42,711 nt of DNA from an uncultured Saprospiraceae bacterium (GCA_938007965.1 CALLMH010000058.1:1-42711), one strand, 5' to 3'. Shown: positions 1 to 7,192, numbered from the stretch's first letter. The notes: generated by a model not told the origin, from the sequence alone. Made by a program: numbers and translations.

Positions 1-31
1 CATTTTCTACTTTGACTTGATCGGTTTTCAT
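1..31 (-). CDS. Possible N-terminus of a gene in the next cassette (partial)
   Basis: On the minus strand an ATG at 31 opens a frame (MKTDQVKVEN) that runs off the window. It lies 106 nt inside the cassette that starts at 137, just after the attC of the reverse transcriptase cassette, which is where a cassette gene is expected. Only ten codons are visible, so the product cannot be named and the frame may be chance. Confidence 0.3.
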   Translation of the reverse strand, partial: MKTDQVKVEN

Positions 32-131
32 AGTAGTATTTTTTTGATTATTTAATACTACTAAGATAGATCTACAAGAGGATATTACATTGATTTACTG
101 AGACTTATGGTTGAAAATATGGATTGGGGAT

Positions 132-203
132 GTTCAACGGAATATGTATACCCAGCGTCTCCGACGAAGGAGGATATGCTGTGGTCATACTGTGTTATGA
201 TGC
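132..203 (-). repeat. attC site of cassette 1 (RT-SLATT)
   Basis: Read on the minus strand, an R'' box GCATCATAAC (203..194) is followed by an imperfect hairpin with paired blocks GTAT/ATAC, ACC/GGT, CAGC/GCTG and CTCC/GGAG. It ends in the R' box GTTGAAC (138..132), which fits GTTRRRY. The R'' box lies inside the last codons of the RT gene and is perfectly complementary to the cassette's own start at 2152..2143. Recombination would fall between G138 and T137. Confidence 0.85.
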
Positions 204-1519
204 GTTACTTTCAGCTCGTTTATTCTGTTAATCAAATATTCTTCGTTGAATTCTAAGTTAGCTTTGTTGTAAAACTTCATCAGATTATAGTGATAGTGAT
301 TAAAATTACATAAAGGTATTAATGACCATGTTTTGCTTAAAAATATCTTTTTGTTCTCCTCACTTAAATTGTCATACAATCTTTTCATCTGCCAATTATT
401 CATCTTTTGAATGAAGTCGTCTTGAAATAGTAGTTCAATTAACCTTGTCCTGTTATTGCTCTTGAAGAGACTAAAATTACAATTAATGAATGCTTTTAAT
501 AAAGACTGTTCCTTAAAATCATATTTATTCTCTTTCCAAAATAGGTACTTTTCAAAAGCGGCATTAAGATGCTTTGAATCTGATTTGTTAGTCAATAGGT
601 TAAAGATTTCGAATGCCCAATGTGTGCTATATTCGAATTGATTCTCAAAATATTTCACTTTAGCTGTATTGAGATTCAATCCTATTTTTGATAAGTACTT
701 TGATGATTCGAATACTAAGTATTCAGCTTCTGTTCGATTGTTCGCATAAATAATTTGATCATCTGCATACCTTAAATATTGTGCATTAATATTATTGCAT
801 AACTTGAACATGTGAGCATCATAATCTTGTAAATAGAAATTCGCCAAAAGTCTTGAACTATCACTTAGTTCATCTTGTGGTATGCCTACGAATTTAGTAG
901 CGTAGCCCTCAATTCTCTTGTTCCAATGACTTAAGAAATGAATTAAAAGATTTAGGTATATTAGCTTTTGAGGCACAATTACGGAATACATCTTATCCTT
1001 TAGAAGATGTAAATTAATGGAGTCATAGAAATTTGCAATATCTAATTTCACGACGCATTTATAATCTCCTCTTATTGTTTTTGCTGCTTCACGCTGAAAT
1101 TTCGACCATTCCTCTTTCCATTTATATGGATTAAAACTATTGTCAGGAGCTGAACCTAAAATTTCTAGGATTCCATCTTTTTCTTTTGATAATAACTGAT
1201 TGCCTATTCTCCAACCACCAAAAGTGCCAGGTGTATGGTTCACTGCAATCTCATCTTCAAATATTCTGGTACAAAAATAGTATGAGTAGTAATCGATTGC
1301 AGAAAATGTTGGACTTATTCGAGCAACACCTTTTGATTTATTTATTAGTATGTAATCTCTTGGCGGCGATGGGTGATAAGTAAAATTGTGAATTTTCGTG
1401 TATAATTCTCTAAGTATTAATTCATGCTCAATTGGAGCATCAAAAGGAACTATACTTTCCAGTAATTTAGCCGGAAAAGAATCGGGAAAACAGTTAGTAA
1501 ACGATTTATATCCTATCAT
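185..1519 (-). CDS. UG/Abi-like reverse transcriptase, probable antiphage defence
   Basis: A 444-aa RNA-directed DNA polymerase. RT motifs appear in order: motif 3 LDIANFYDSI (about residues 158-167), motif 4 GIPQDELSDSSRLLANFYL, the catalytic YLRYADDQII (about 249-258, YADD) and motif 6 GLNLNTAKVKYF. Motif 4 lacks the usual GxPLSP and resembles the UG (unknown group)/Abi RTs. The last roughly 130 residues look wholly helical, like the alpha-repeat tail of those RTs. There is no maturase/thumb X domain or HNH, so it is not a group II intron, and no msr/msd structure is seen. The start ATG overlaps the stop of the upstream SLATT gene by one base (TAATG), implying translational coupling. The final codons overlap attC. 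The exact DRT/UG class cannot be assigned by eye. Confidence 0.9.
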   Translation of the reverse strand: MIGYKSFTNCFPDSFPAKLLESIVPFDAPIEHELILRELYTKIHNFTYHPSPPRDYILINKSKGVARISPTFSAIDYYSYYFCTRIFEDEIAVNHTPGTFGGWRIGNQLLSKEKDGILEILGSAPDNSFNPYKWKEEWSKFQREAAKTIRGDYKCVVKLDIANFYDSINLHLLKDKMYSVIVPQKLIYLNLLIHFLSHWNKRIEGYATKFVGIPQDELSDSSRLLANFYLQDYDAHMFKLCNNINAQYLRYADDQIIYANNRTEAEYLVFESSKYLSKIGLNLNTAKVKYFENQFEYSTHWAFEIFNLLTNKSDSKHLNAAFEKYLFWKENKYDFKEQSLLKAFINCNFSLFKSNNRTRLIELLFQDDFIQKMNNWQMKRLYDNLSEENKKIFLSKTWSLIPLCNFNHYHYNLMKFYNKANLEFNEEYLINRINELKVTHHNTV

Positions 1520-2127
1520 TAACCTGCTGTAAAATTATCCTTCAAAAGCCAAAGAATAATGAGCGGAGGAATAACTATAAATATATAGTATTTCATTTTA
1601 GTTAATATAAATGATTTTGCTCGAATACTCCATCGTTTAGTTTCACTCATAATAAATACATCAGAATGTTCAGTTTTCAATATTTCGTAATCAATTGGGA
1701 TATGATTTTCATATTTGTCCAATATGGTTTCATAAGACGATTTAATTTCATCAATTGAATCTTTTGATATATCCTCTTTGTGTTCATCCAATCTATTATA
1801 TAATCGCCCCAACTGCTTCGCACAATCATGATATCTTTCTGCTTTCAAATTGTATTCATTTGAGTTTTCAAGAATTACAAATACAAGAAGTACAATTGCA
1901 ATAGATATTAAAAGAAATGATATAAAATTTGAATTTATACCTGAAGGAAAAAGGTTGAATGCATTAATTAGGTTAATAATTATCAAATATGTAGTTAACA
2001 AGCTTCTCGTTAAAAACGACAAACCATTAGTCATTCTTAACCTATTATAAGCTTTAAATCGAGAACCTTTTGTTTTCCATATTTTATCATAAAGTTCATC
2101 GCTAAACGGTACATGTTTTTTTCTCAT
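1519..2127 (-). CDS. SLATT-domain membrane protein, predicted effector paired with the RT
   Basis: A 202-aa protein with two adjacent transmembrane helices (about residues 33-58 and 65-86), a soluble helical block containing AERYHDCAKQLGRLYNRLDEH, and a third hydrophobic segment near the C-terminus (about 174-193). This layout, and the 'ERYHxCAxxLxxLYNRL' stretch right after TM2, match the SLATT family (SMODS/SLOG-associating two-TM effectors, SLATT_5-like). That family is known from conflict systems, including RT-linked ones, and is thought to permeabilise membranes. It is the first gene of cassette 1, with a leader of only 24 nt. By inference it kills or arrests the cell when the RT senses a phage. 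Confidence 0.8.
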   Translation of the reverse strand: MRKKHVPFSDELYDKIWKTKGSRFKAYNRLRMTNGLSFLTRSLLTTYLIIINLINAFNLFPSGINSNFISFLLISIAIVLLVFVILENSNEYNLKAERYHDCAKQLGRLYNRLDEHKEDISKDSIDEIKSSYETILDKYENHIPIDYEILKTEHSDVFIMSETKRWSIRAKSFILTKMKYYIFIVIPPLIILWLLKDNFTAG

Positions 2128-2145
2128 TTGTATTTATTTAATGCA

Positions 2146-2212
2146 TCATAACGTGTAATGATAAGAGGAGGTGTGACGAAGGAACTCTTCCTTCTTATCT
2201 AATGTTCTCTGC
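2146..2212 (-). repeat. attC site of cassette 2
   Basis: On the minus strand the R'' box GCAGAGAAC (2212..2204) is followed by a hairpin with stem GATAAGA(a)GGA/TCCTCTTATC, a loop containing TTCCTTCG, and R' GTTATGA (2152..2146). The R'' box is perfectly complementary to the start of its own cassette (GTTCTCTGC, 3120..3112). It overlaps the last codons of the 300-aa gene. The cut falls between G2152 and T2151. Confidence 0.85.
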
Positions 2213-3097
2213 TTTTTTAAACGTTTTGATTACATTTCCTTGGTCATCCCAGACTGTAGTATCACCATTAATTTTCTCTAATTTCAATTGTCCATTTTTA
2301 TGCCAGTACCTTACAGCGTTGTATGATTTCTCAAACTCTAATTGTCCATTGGAGTGCCACCTCTTAATAGTATCCTGATTTATAGATCCATCTTGAATAA
2401 CAATTGATTGTAATTGCCCTTTAAAATAGTTTTTACACTCTCCCAATATCTTACCTTTAAGCACCGTATATTCTTTGTCAATAATAGAATCTCCATAAAA
2501 TGACTTTAACGTTCCTGAAAACCCTAAATCAATTTCATTTCCATTCTCATCACGGCAAAAGGAGTTAGGATCACTAATTATTTTTTGCAAAATTATTTTT
2601 AAAACATCTGATCTAAAATCACAATCTAAAAACAGTTCTCCGATTTTATCAATTTCATTTTGTTGCTCCCAGTTAAAAGATTTAATTTTTGTAAAGTGTT
2701 GGTTAATCAACGGAAAAAGCTTTTCTATTTTTTCAATTGTTTTGTACAAACCATATTTTTTCGCCCACTCAAGTAAATTGGTATAGTACTTGGTAGTATC
2801 GTCAAGCGATGAGAATTCATTCTTTATGAAGTATACCAAACCATCTCTGGAACTCCATGCATTTTCATAGAACATCTGGCATAATTTAATATTATTTCGA
2901 ATTACATCCTTTTGCTCAATAGATATATCGTTTAAATCAACAAACTCTTCTGCATGAGCAATTAGTTGAACAAATGAAAGAGGATTATCACCATCTCTAA
3001 AATCTCGATAGAGATAAAAATAATATCTATTTACTTTAGGAATCATTCTAGTTTTATTTTTTCTCAAAGATTTATTTCTATTCTTCGAGGTTTTCAC
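2195..3097 (-). CDS. Cassette protein with helical domain and YwqK/MORN-type repeats
   Basis: A 300-aa, probably cytosolic protein with a basic N-terminus (KTSKNRNKSLRKNKTR). Residues 20-170 are helical (WSSRDGLVYFIKNEF, WAKKYGLYKTIEKIEKLFP) and faintly recall DUF4375/DMP19-type proteins; that match is weak. The last roughly 70 residues hold short repeats of the form RWHSNGQLEFEK, YWHKNGQLKLEK and VWDDQGNVIKTF, typical of YwqK-type MORN-variant proteins, some of which are annotated as antitoxins. The start codon is GTG at 3097, 22 nt inside the cassette. It stands alone in its cassette, with no obvious toxin partner. The function is unknown; an immunity or antitoxin role is only a possibility. 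Confidence 0.6.
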   Translation of the reverse strand: MKTSKNRNKSLRKNKTRMIPKVNRYYFYLYRDFRDGDNPLSFVQLIAHAEEFVDLNDISIEQKDVIRNNIKLCQMFYENAWSSRDGLVYFIKNEFSSLDDTTKYYTNLLEWAKKYGLYKTIEKIEKLFPLINQHFTKIKSFNWEQQNEIDKIGELFLDCDFRSDVLKIILQKIISDPNSFCRDENGNEIDLGFSGTLKSFYGDSIIDKEYTVLKGKILGECKNYFKGQLQSIVIQDGSINQDTIKRWHSNGQLEFEKSYNAVRYWHKNGQLKLEKINGDTTVWDDQGNVIKTFKKAENIR

Positions 3098-3111
3098 GTT
3101 TTATTTTAATT

Positions 3112-3183
3112 GCAGAGAACGGTCTGGCTAAATGCCGTGCGCCCGCATAGGGCGGATGGACATTTTAGCCTTTGTTCGCTGCT
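3112..3183 (-). repeat. attC site of cassette 3
   Basis: On the minus strand the R'' box GCAGCGAAC (3182..3174) is followed by a strong imperfect hairpin (GGCTAAAATG.CC with GG.CATTTAGCC; CCGCCC facing GCGGGCG) and R' GTTCTCTGC (3120..3112). The R'' box is perfectly complementary to the beginning of cassette 3 (GTTCGCTGC, 4063..4055). This is the most canonical attC of the set. Confidence 0.88.
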
Positions 3184-3194
3184 GGCTTCTTTTT

Positions 3195-3523
3195 TTATTC
3201 CAATTTAATTGACTGTTCTTTGTATTTAATCACAAATTCTTTGGCTGCATTTAAATCTTTCGGGTATTTCGCATCCATAAAAGTTCCTTTTCCAATTTGG
3301 TCGTAAACTCTTTGGAAGTAAAATCCATGGTCTCTTAAAAATTCGATTTTTCTCCATTGTCTATCATCATTTCTTTTTGGTGGTCGAAATTTGTGGTCAT
3401 ATCTTATTGTCTGATTTCCACATTCTGGACAAGTAGAAAATTATTTCTTGGAATCCAATTTCTTTCAAAAGATTTCCGACAATCAAAACAAACAAATTTT
3501 GCAGTTATCTCTTCTGATTTCAT
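3195..3523 (-). pseudogene. Frameshifted zinc-ribbon protein, second gene of cassette 3
   Basis: Starting at ATG 3523, the first frame reads MKSEEITAKFVCFDCRKSFERNWIPRNN and then hits a stop (MKSEEI...NVEIRQ). Shifting frame at the A-run 3437-3440 (a T-run on the coding strand) restores a second half, STCPECGNQTIRYDHKFRPPKRNDDRQW...KEQSIKLE, ending at 3195. Joined, they form a roughly 108-aa protein with paired CxxC knuckles (CFDC and CPEC), which is a zinc ribbon. A single lost base in the homopolymer explains the break; a sequencing error or programmed slippage are alternatives. The ATG overlaps the stop of the upstream 170-aa gene (ATGA), so the two were translationally coupled. Confidence 0.75.
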
Positions 3524-4032
3524 TTTCCTTCTTCTAATATTTCTTTCAATGGGTACGCATCATAAATTGTACTCCATTTTATTGTTTTTGGGTCTTTTTT
3601 TGAAATCCGTTCAGCAATTAATTTACATATTTTATAATATTCACTTTGTCTCGAATAAAAATTAGGCATAGGGTAAAATTCAGGATTCAAATTCACGTTT
3701 GCAACAATCCTAATTCGAGATTGCTCATTGTCAAAAAAAGATTTCGGAATTGTTATCATGTCGTATTTGACTCCTGTATAAAAAGTAGATTTATCATATT
3801 TTTGTCTACTTCTCATTCCACTATTTAATAAATCTGCTGTATCGTTTTGGTATTTATCCCCTAAAATTCCACTTGATTCGATTTCAGACTTTGACGGAAT
3901 GTTTTCAAAAGATTCGCCCATAATTATAAACCCAAATTCCGTCTTGTCATTTTCGGTGATTGAATGATGAAGTATTAAACCATATTTTTGGTCTTTTTCA
4001 TCTTCTAAAATAATGCAATCACCTTTTTTCAT
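3520..4032 (-). CDS. Hypothetical 170-aa cassette protein
   Basis: Not recognised. It is a soluble protein with a beta-rich N-terminal half (MKKGDCIILEDEKDQKYGLILHHSITE.., GFIIMGESF), a middle section with many charged and hydroxyl residues, and a helical C-terminus ending DAYPLKEILEEGK. The opening, a short barrel-like stretch 'KKGDCIILEDE...YGLILHH', is loosely like small SH3-type or PemK-like folds, but no diagnostic residues were found. It is the first gene of cassette 3, with a leader of 30 nt. Its stop overlaps the start of the zinc-ribbon gene by 4 nt (ATGA), so the two probably act together. Confidence 0.65.
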   Translation of the reverse strand: MKKGDCIILEDEKDQKYGLILHHSITENDKTEFGFIIMGESFENIPSKSEIESSGILGDKYQNDTADLLNSGMRSRQKYDKSTFYTGVKYDMITIPKSFFDNEQSRIRIVANVNLNPEFYPMPNFYSRQSEYYKICKLIAERISKKDPKTIKWSTIYDAYPLKEILEEGK

Positions 4033-4054
4033 GGTCTTTTCTTTTTTTCTGCTT

Positions 4055-4124
4055 GCAGCGAACGTCCAAGCATATCGAGCGGCTGACCAACGGGAGGCTG
4101 ATCTGATATGCAGTGTTATATTTT
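4055..4124 (-). repeat. attC site of cassette 4
   Basis: On the minus strand the R'' region AAATATAAC (about 4123..4115) is followed by a hairpin with outer stem GCATATC/GATATGC and inner stem GATCA/TGGTC, then R' GTTCGCTGC (4063..4055). The R'' matches the complement of GTTATATTT at 6283..6275, placing the cassette start there. That match is AT-rich and only 9 bp, so this boundary is less certain than the others. Confidence 0.75.
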
Positions 4125-4223
4125 CGCCTTTTCTTTTTTGTGATGTAATTCATTATATAGAACTAGAATTAACCATAAGTTTGGTGCCCCATAGTTGATT
4201 TTCTTCCTAAATCTGATCCTTTT

Positions 4224-6173
4224 TCAATTCTTTGCTATTCTAATAATTGCTTTGTTCCTTCCATGATTGATAAGTTCGATGAAATATAGACCCGTTGGTA
4301 CATCTAAAGTCAGTTCGACTAGGTCTGTATTTTTAAAGGACTTTTCTTCGAGTAGTTGTCCAGCTGGTGTCTTGATTCGAATCGTTAGATCTTGTTGGAT
4401 TTCATTAAAAGAGATGGAGACATTATTTAATGTTGGATTGGGGTAAACATTAATCTTATCTTCAAAAATTTCATTATCTAGTCCCGTAGAAATTATGGCT
4501 ATACAATCTGATAATGTAGAGCATCCATTTTCGGTCAATTCCACCGCATAATTCCCACTAACAGTGGGCGTAAATGAAGAATTAGTTTCACCTGGGATCA
4601 AACTGAATTCATTGTCACAATCTATCCATTGATATGAAGTTGCAGTCGTGTTTTGTACTGAAATAGTAGAGGAATTGACATAAATAATTCCACTGATTGG
4701 ATTATTGCACTGATTTATCTTTTGCACAAATAGACCAGTAAAATCAAAAACATCTTCTTCAAAGTAGATTTCATCGGTCATCTTACCCACTGTATAAACA
4801 TTTCCGTCTGGTTCAGTAATAATAGAACTTCCGTTGTCCGTTCCTTTATTCCCCCAACGTTTCACCCAAAGTAGATTACCGTCTGGGCTTAATTTTTGAA
4901 CTATGATATCAGATGAACTATTATTTGAAAAATTTATAACTGATGAAATATTTAGGGAGTCAGGCCCAGGGTCAAAATCCATTGTACCCCTGAGATGGCC
5001 AGTTAGATATAAATTATTGGCCTCATCAACAGTTGCCGAATGAATATAAGAACGCCCATCACCGCTTTCTACATTTACCCAAAGTAAATTCCCTTCGGAA
5101 TCAAATTTTTGAATATAGGTGTCTGATTCACCTGTAGATTGGTAGATCAATTCATCAGGTCCAGGGTCAAGATCCTCAACTGACCAAAATTCCCCAATGT
5201 TATATAGGTTATCTTCTGAATCTACAACAAGTAATATCTCATCTTCGGTGTGTGCATCGAATGTATGCACCCAAATCAAATTCCCTTCGGGGTCTAATTT
5301 CCCATAAAAAATACTCCCATCACTTTCATCTGTTATTAAATTAATACCCTCACCAGGATCTGAATCAATAGTTCCAGTGAAGTATGCATTAATAAATATA
5401 TCATTAGTAGAACTAGTTTGAATTTGTCCTATTCCTCTCGAATCTATTTCTTTAGCCCAAATACACGCTCCATCTGAATCAATTTTCAAAAAGAAAGTTT
5501 TGCTTTTATTCGGGCTCGCTTCAAATTCTCCGCATTGATCTATTGTCAATTTTCCAACGAAGTTTCCTCCTACTATCAAGTTCCCTTCGTTATCAAAGGC
5601 TATAGTTGATCCAGAATCGCCACCGTATGTACCATCGATTCCTCCTAAATGTTTAACCCAAATAAAATTTCCATCAGTATCTAATTTTAAAATAAAAGCA
5701 TCACTATTGTAAGGAGTAGCTTCGCTAATTGAATTTAGGAAGACTGATTCACTACCTGGATCAAAATCAGCTTGATTTTGAAAAGATCCAGTAGTGTATA
5801 TATTACCTTCTTGATCAACTTTCAAAGCGTTAACTAAATCAGATCTATCACCACCTATTTGACGTACCCAAACAAAAGCACCATTGTTGTCTAGTTTCAA
5901 AATGAATATATCCCCAGATTGAATCGGAGGCGTGACGTCCGTATCAAAGGGTGATAGAGATGCGAATTCTGGACCAGGATCAAAATCGATAGTTTTATCA
6001 AACACACCTGCGATATAAATATTTCCAAGACCATCTATTCCTATTGTATTCCCATGAATACTTCTAGCACCTTCAATTCCTTTTGTCCATTCTAATTCTG
6101 GATTTTGACCAAAAATATTAATGGTCAGCAGTAGGCATAAAAACAATATTGTAATTTGTATAATTGATTTCAT
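4224..6173 (-). CDS. Secreted SBBP-repeat (beta-propeller-like) protein with T9SS tail
   Basis: A 649-aa exported protein. It has a signal peptide (MKSIIQITILFLCLLLTINIFGQ) and then about ten repeats of roughly 45 residues carrying 'G.IYT.G.F....DFDPG' and 'D.F..KLD..GNFIWVK', the SBBP/beta-propeller-type repeat found in many Bacteroidota surface proteins. An Ig-like 'SYQWIDCDN' segment with cysteines lies around residues 495-560. The last roughly 75 residues (INVYPNPTLNNVSISF ... GLYFIELINHG..KAIIRIAKN) are a type A T9SS sorting domain. It probably sits at or leaves the cell surface; the ligand is unknown. It fills cassette 4, which is unusually long (about 2.2 kb), with 109 nt of leader and about 100 nt between its stop and attC. 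Confidence 0.85.
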   Translation of the reverse strand: MKSIIQITILFLCLLLTINIFGQNPELEWTKGIEGARSIHGNTIGIDGLGNIYIAGVFDKTIDFDPGPEFASLSPFDTDVTPPIQSGDIFILKLDNNGAFVWVRQIGGDRSDLVNALKVDQEGNIYTTGSFQNQADFDPGSESVFLNSISEATPYNSDAFILKLDTDGNFIWVKHLGGIDGTYGGDSGSTIAFDNEGNLIVGGNFVGKLTIDQCGEFEASPNKSKTFFLKIDSDGACIWAKEIDSRGIGQIQTSSTNDIFINAYFTGTIDSDPGEGINLITDESDGSIFYGKLDPEGNLIWVHTFDAHTEDEILLVVDSEDNLYNIGEFWSVEDLDPGPDELIYQSTGESDTYIQKFDSEGNLLWVNVESGDGRSYIHSATVDEANNLYLTGHLRGTMDFDPGPDSLNISSVINFSNNSSSDIIVQKLSPDGNLLWVKRWGNKGTDNGSSIITEPDGNVYTVGKMTDEIYFEEDVFDFTGLFVQKINQCNNPISGIIYVNSSTISVQNTTATSYQWIDCDNEFSLIPGETNSSFTPTVSGNYAVELTENGCSTLSDCIAIISTGLDNEIFEDKINVYPNPTLNNVSISFNEIQQDLTIRIKTPAGQLLEEKSFKNTDLVELTLDVPTGLYFIELINHGRNKAIIRIAKN

Positions 6174-6601
6174 ATATTGATTTTTTGTAAAATTGAATAC
6201 ATTCCTATTTTGACTTCCTATTATAAATTTTGCAGGGGCTTCTTTTCATATTTACCTATAGTTTTCTTTTGGTGAAATATAACTTGTATATATCTATACC
6301 CCCCACACAAATCAACACCCACAGCAACAAAAATACACCAAAAACTACATTAATTTACATATTTATAAATTATTTCATAATGTATTGATATACAATAACT
6401 AATACTAAAATATTACTTATTTAAAAGCTCATATATCTGCATAGAAATGCGTATACCCGTGTATACCCGTTTAAAATACGGCTATCCGATCATTGTCCCT
6501 TCATATTTGCATCGTCAACAAATTGAAACAGCCACACGGCATTTAATTTTTATTTATTACTCATCCCGCTTAACTATATAGGGATATAAAAATTACACAC
6601 A
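6174..6601. other. Intergenic region at the right edge of the cassette array
   Basis: No gene is seen. The minus-strand sequence ACAA-GTTATATTT at 6287..6275 marks the probable 5' end of cassette 4. ACAA directly before GTTA resembles the crossover end of attI sites, but the rest of an attI and any integrase remnant could not be recognised. Two adjacent 10-bp copies of GTATACCCGT lie at 6451-6460 and 6461-6470. The remainder is AT-rich DNA upstream of ssb. Confidence 0.4.
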
Positions 6602-6958
6602 ATGAATACATTAAAAAATTCAGTAACACTCATCGGTAACTTAGGAAAAGAGATAGAATTAAAAGAACTATCAAATGGAAATAAGGTAGCTAGAATCGTA
6701 ATGGCAACCAATGACTTTTACAAAAACAACAAAGGCGAACCTGTCACAGAGACCCAATGGCACAATCTAGTAGCATGGGGTAAGACAGCAGAATTTATGG
6801 CCAACAACTTATCAAAAGGAAGCGAGGTAGCCATCCAAGGCAAACTCGTCCATAGATCATACGAAGATAAAGATGGAAATATGAGATATGTCTCCGAAGT
6901 AAAGGTGAATGAATTCATGAAAATTTCTCGACAAGAAAAAGAAGCGGTACCATTCTAA
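6602..6958 (+). CDS. ssb: Single-stranded DNA-binding protein
   Basis: A 118-aa OB-fold SSB. It has the N-terminal NSVTLIGNLGKEIELKELSNGNKVARIVMATND, the conserved TQWHNLVAWGKTAEFMANNLSKGSEVAIQGKLVHRSYED and a short end EKEAVPF that keeps the xPF tip used to recruit partner proteins, but with almost no disordered linker. Bacterial SSBs are usually 140-180 aa, so this is a short paralogue type. It lies upstream of recA in the same direction, 234 nt apart, and both act in recombination and repair. Because it lies beside an integron array, it may be the housekeeping copy or an accessory one. Confidence 0.93.
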   Translation: MNTLKNSVTLIGNLGKEIELKELSNGNKVARIVMATNDFYKNNKGEPVTETQWHNLVAWGKTAEFMANNLSKGSEVAIQGKLVHRSYEDKDGNMRYVSEVKVNEFMKISRQEKEAVPF

Positions 6959-6988
6959 ATTGAAATACGCGACTCGTGTTGATATATG

Positions 6989-7043
6989 AAGCTGTTGTGA
7001 CCAGGCAAGATTATCCAAAAGATTGAGCCTGTCACAGCTTTAT
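6989..7043 (+). other. Long imperfect inverted repeat between ssb and recA
   Basis: AAGCTG..GTGACcAGGC (6989-7005) faces GCCTGTCACAGCTTT (7027-7041), with a loop of about 20 nt. There is no T-run after it, so it is not a standard terminator; it could be a stabilising 3' hairpin of ssb or an operator-like palindrome. Confidence 0.5.
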
Positions 7044-7095
7044 ATTAGTCACATCATATCTAACAGATAAAGAAAGGACGTATCGATTCTTTTCT

Positions 7096-7103
7096 TATAT
7101 TTG
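7096..7103 (+). promoter_or_regulatory. Possible -7 element of recA promoter
   Basis: TATATTTG fits the Bacteroidota -7 consensus TAnnTTTG and lies 90 nt upstream of the recA start. No clear TTG -33 element is seen at the right distance, so the call is tentative. Confidence 0.35.
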
Positions 7104-7192
7104 TTTTCTTTTAATATGTTATTCCGCCCAAGTCAAAATAATGGGGTACAAAGGAGTAATCAATCGCTAAAATTTCAATATAAAATATAACC

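Larger units (their letters stand above)
1..6282 (-). mobile_element. Integron gene-cassette array without integrase (CALIN-like)
   Basis: At least four complete cassettes and the start of a fifth lie head to tail on the minus strand: 138..2151, 2152..3119, 3120..4062, 4063..6282 and 137..left edge. Each ends in a roughly 70-nt imperfect hairpin (attC). Each cassette's 3' R'' box is complementary to its own first bases: GCATCATAAC/GTTATGATGC, GCAGAGAAC/GTTCTCTGC, GCAGCGAAC/GTTCGCTGC and AAATATAAC/GTTATATTT. This is what excision as a circle requires. A canonical integrase gene would be expected to the right of 6283 on the plus strand, but ssb is there instead. Leaders are very short (22-30 nt) in cassettes 1-3. 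The stretch is more AT-rich than the core genes. The array call is strong; CALIN status is limited by the window edge. Confidence 0.85.

Noticed and set aside
456-641. Plus-strand open frame inside the RT gene
   Set aside because: Antisense to a clearly real gene, with no domain and low-complexity translation.
185-1519. Retron or group II intron as an explanation for the reverse transcriptase
   Set aside because: No msr/msd-like structured RNA lies next to it, no maturase or HNH domain is visible, and cassette borders leave no space for intron RNA domains.
3357-3665. Plus-strand 102-aa open frame
   Set aside because: Overlaps the opposite-strand zinc-ribbon and 170-aa genes, whose translations look real; the plus-strand product is a hydrophobic shadow.
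6989-7043. A fifth attC site between ssb and recA
   Set aside because: The inverted repeat is nearly perfect with a single loop, lacks GTTRRRY-type boxes at its ends and flanks core genes.
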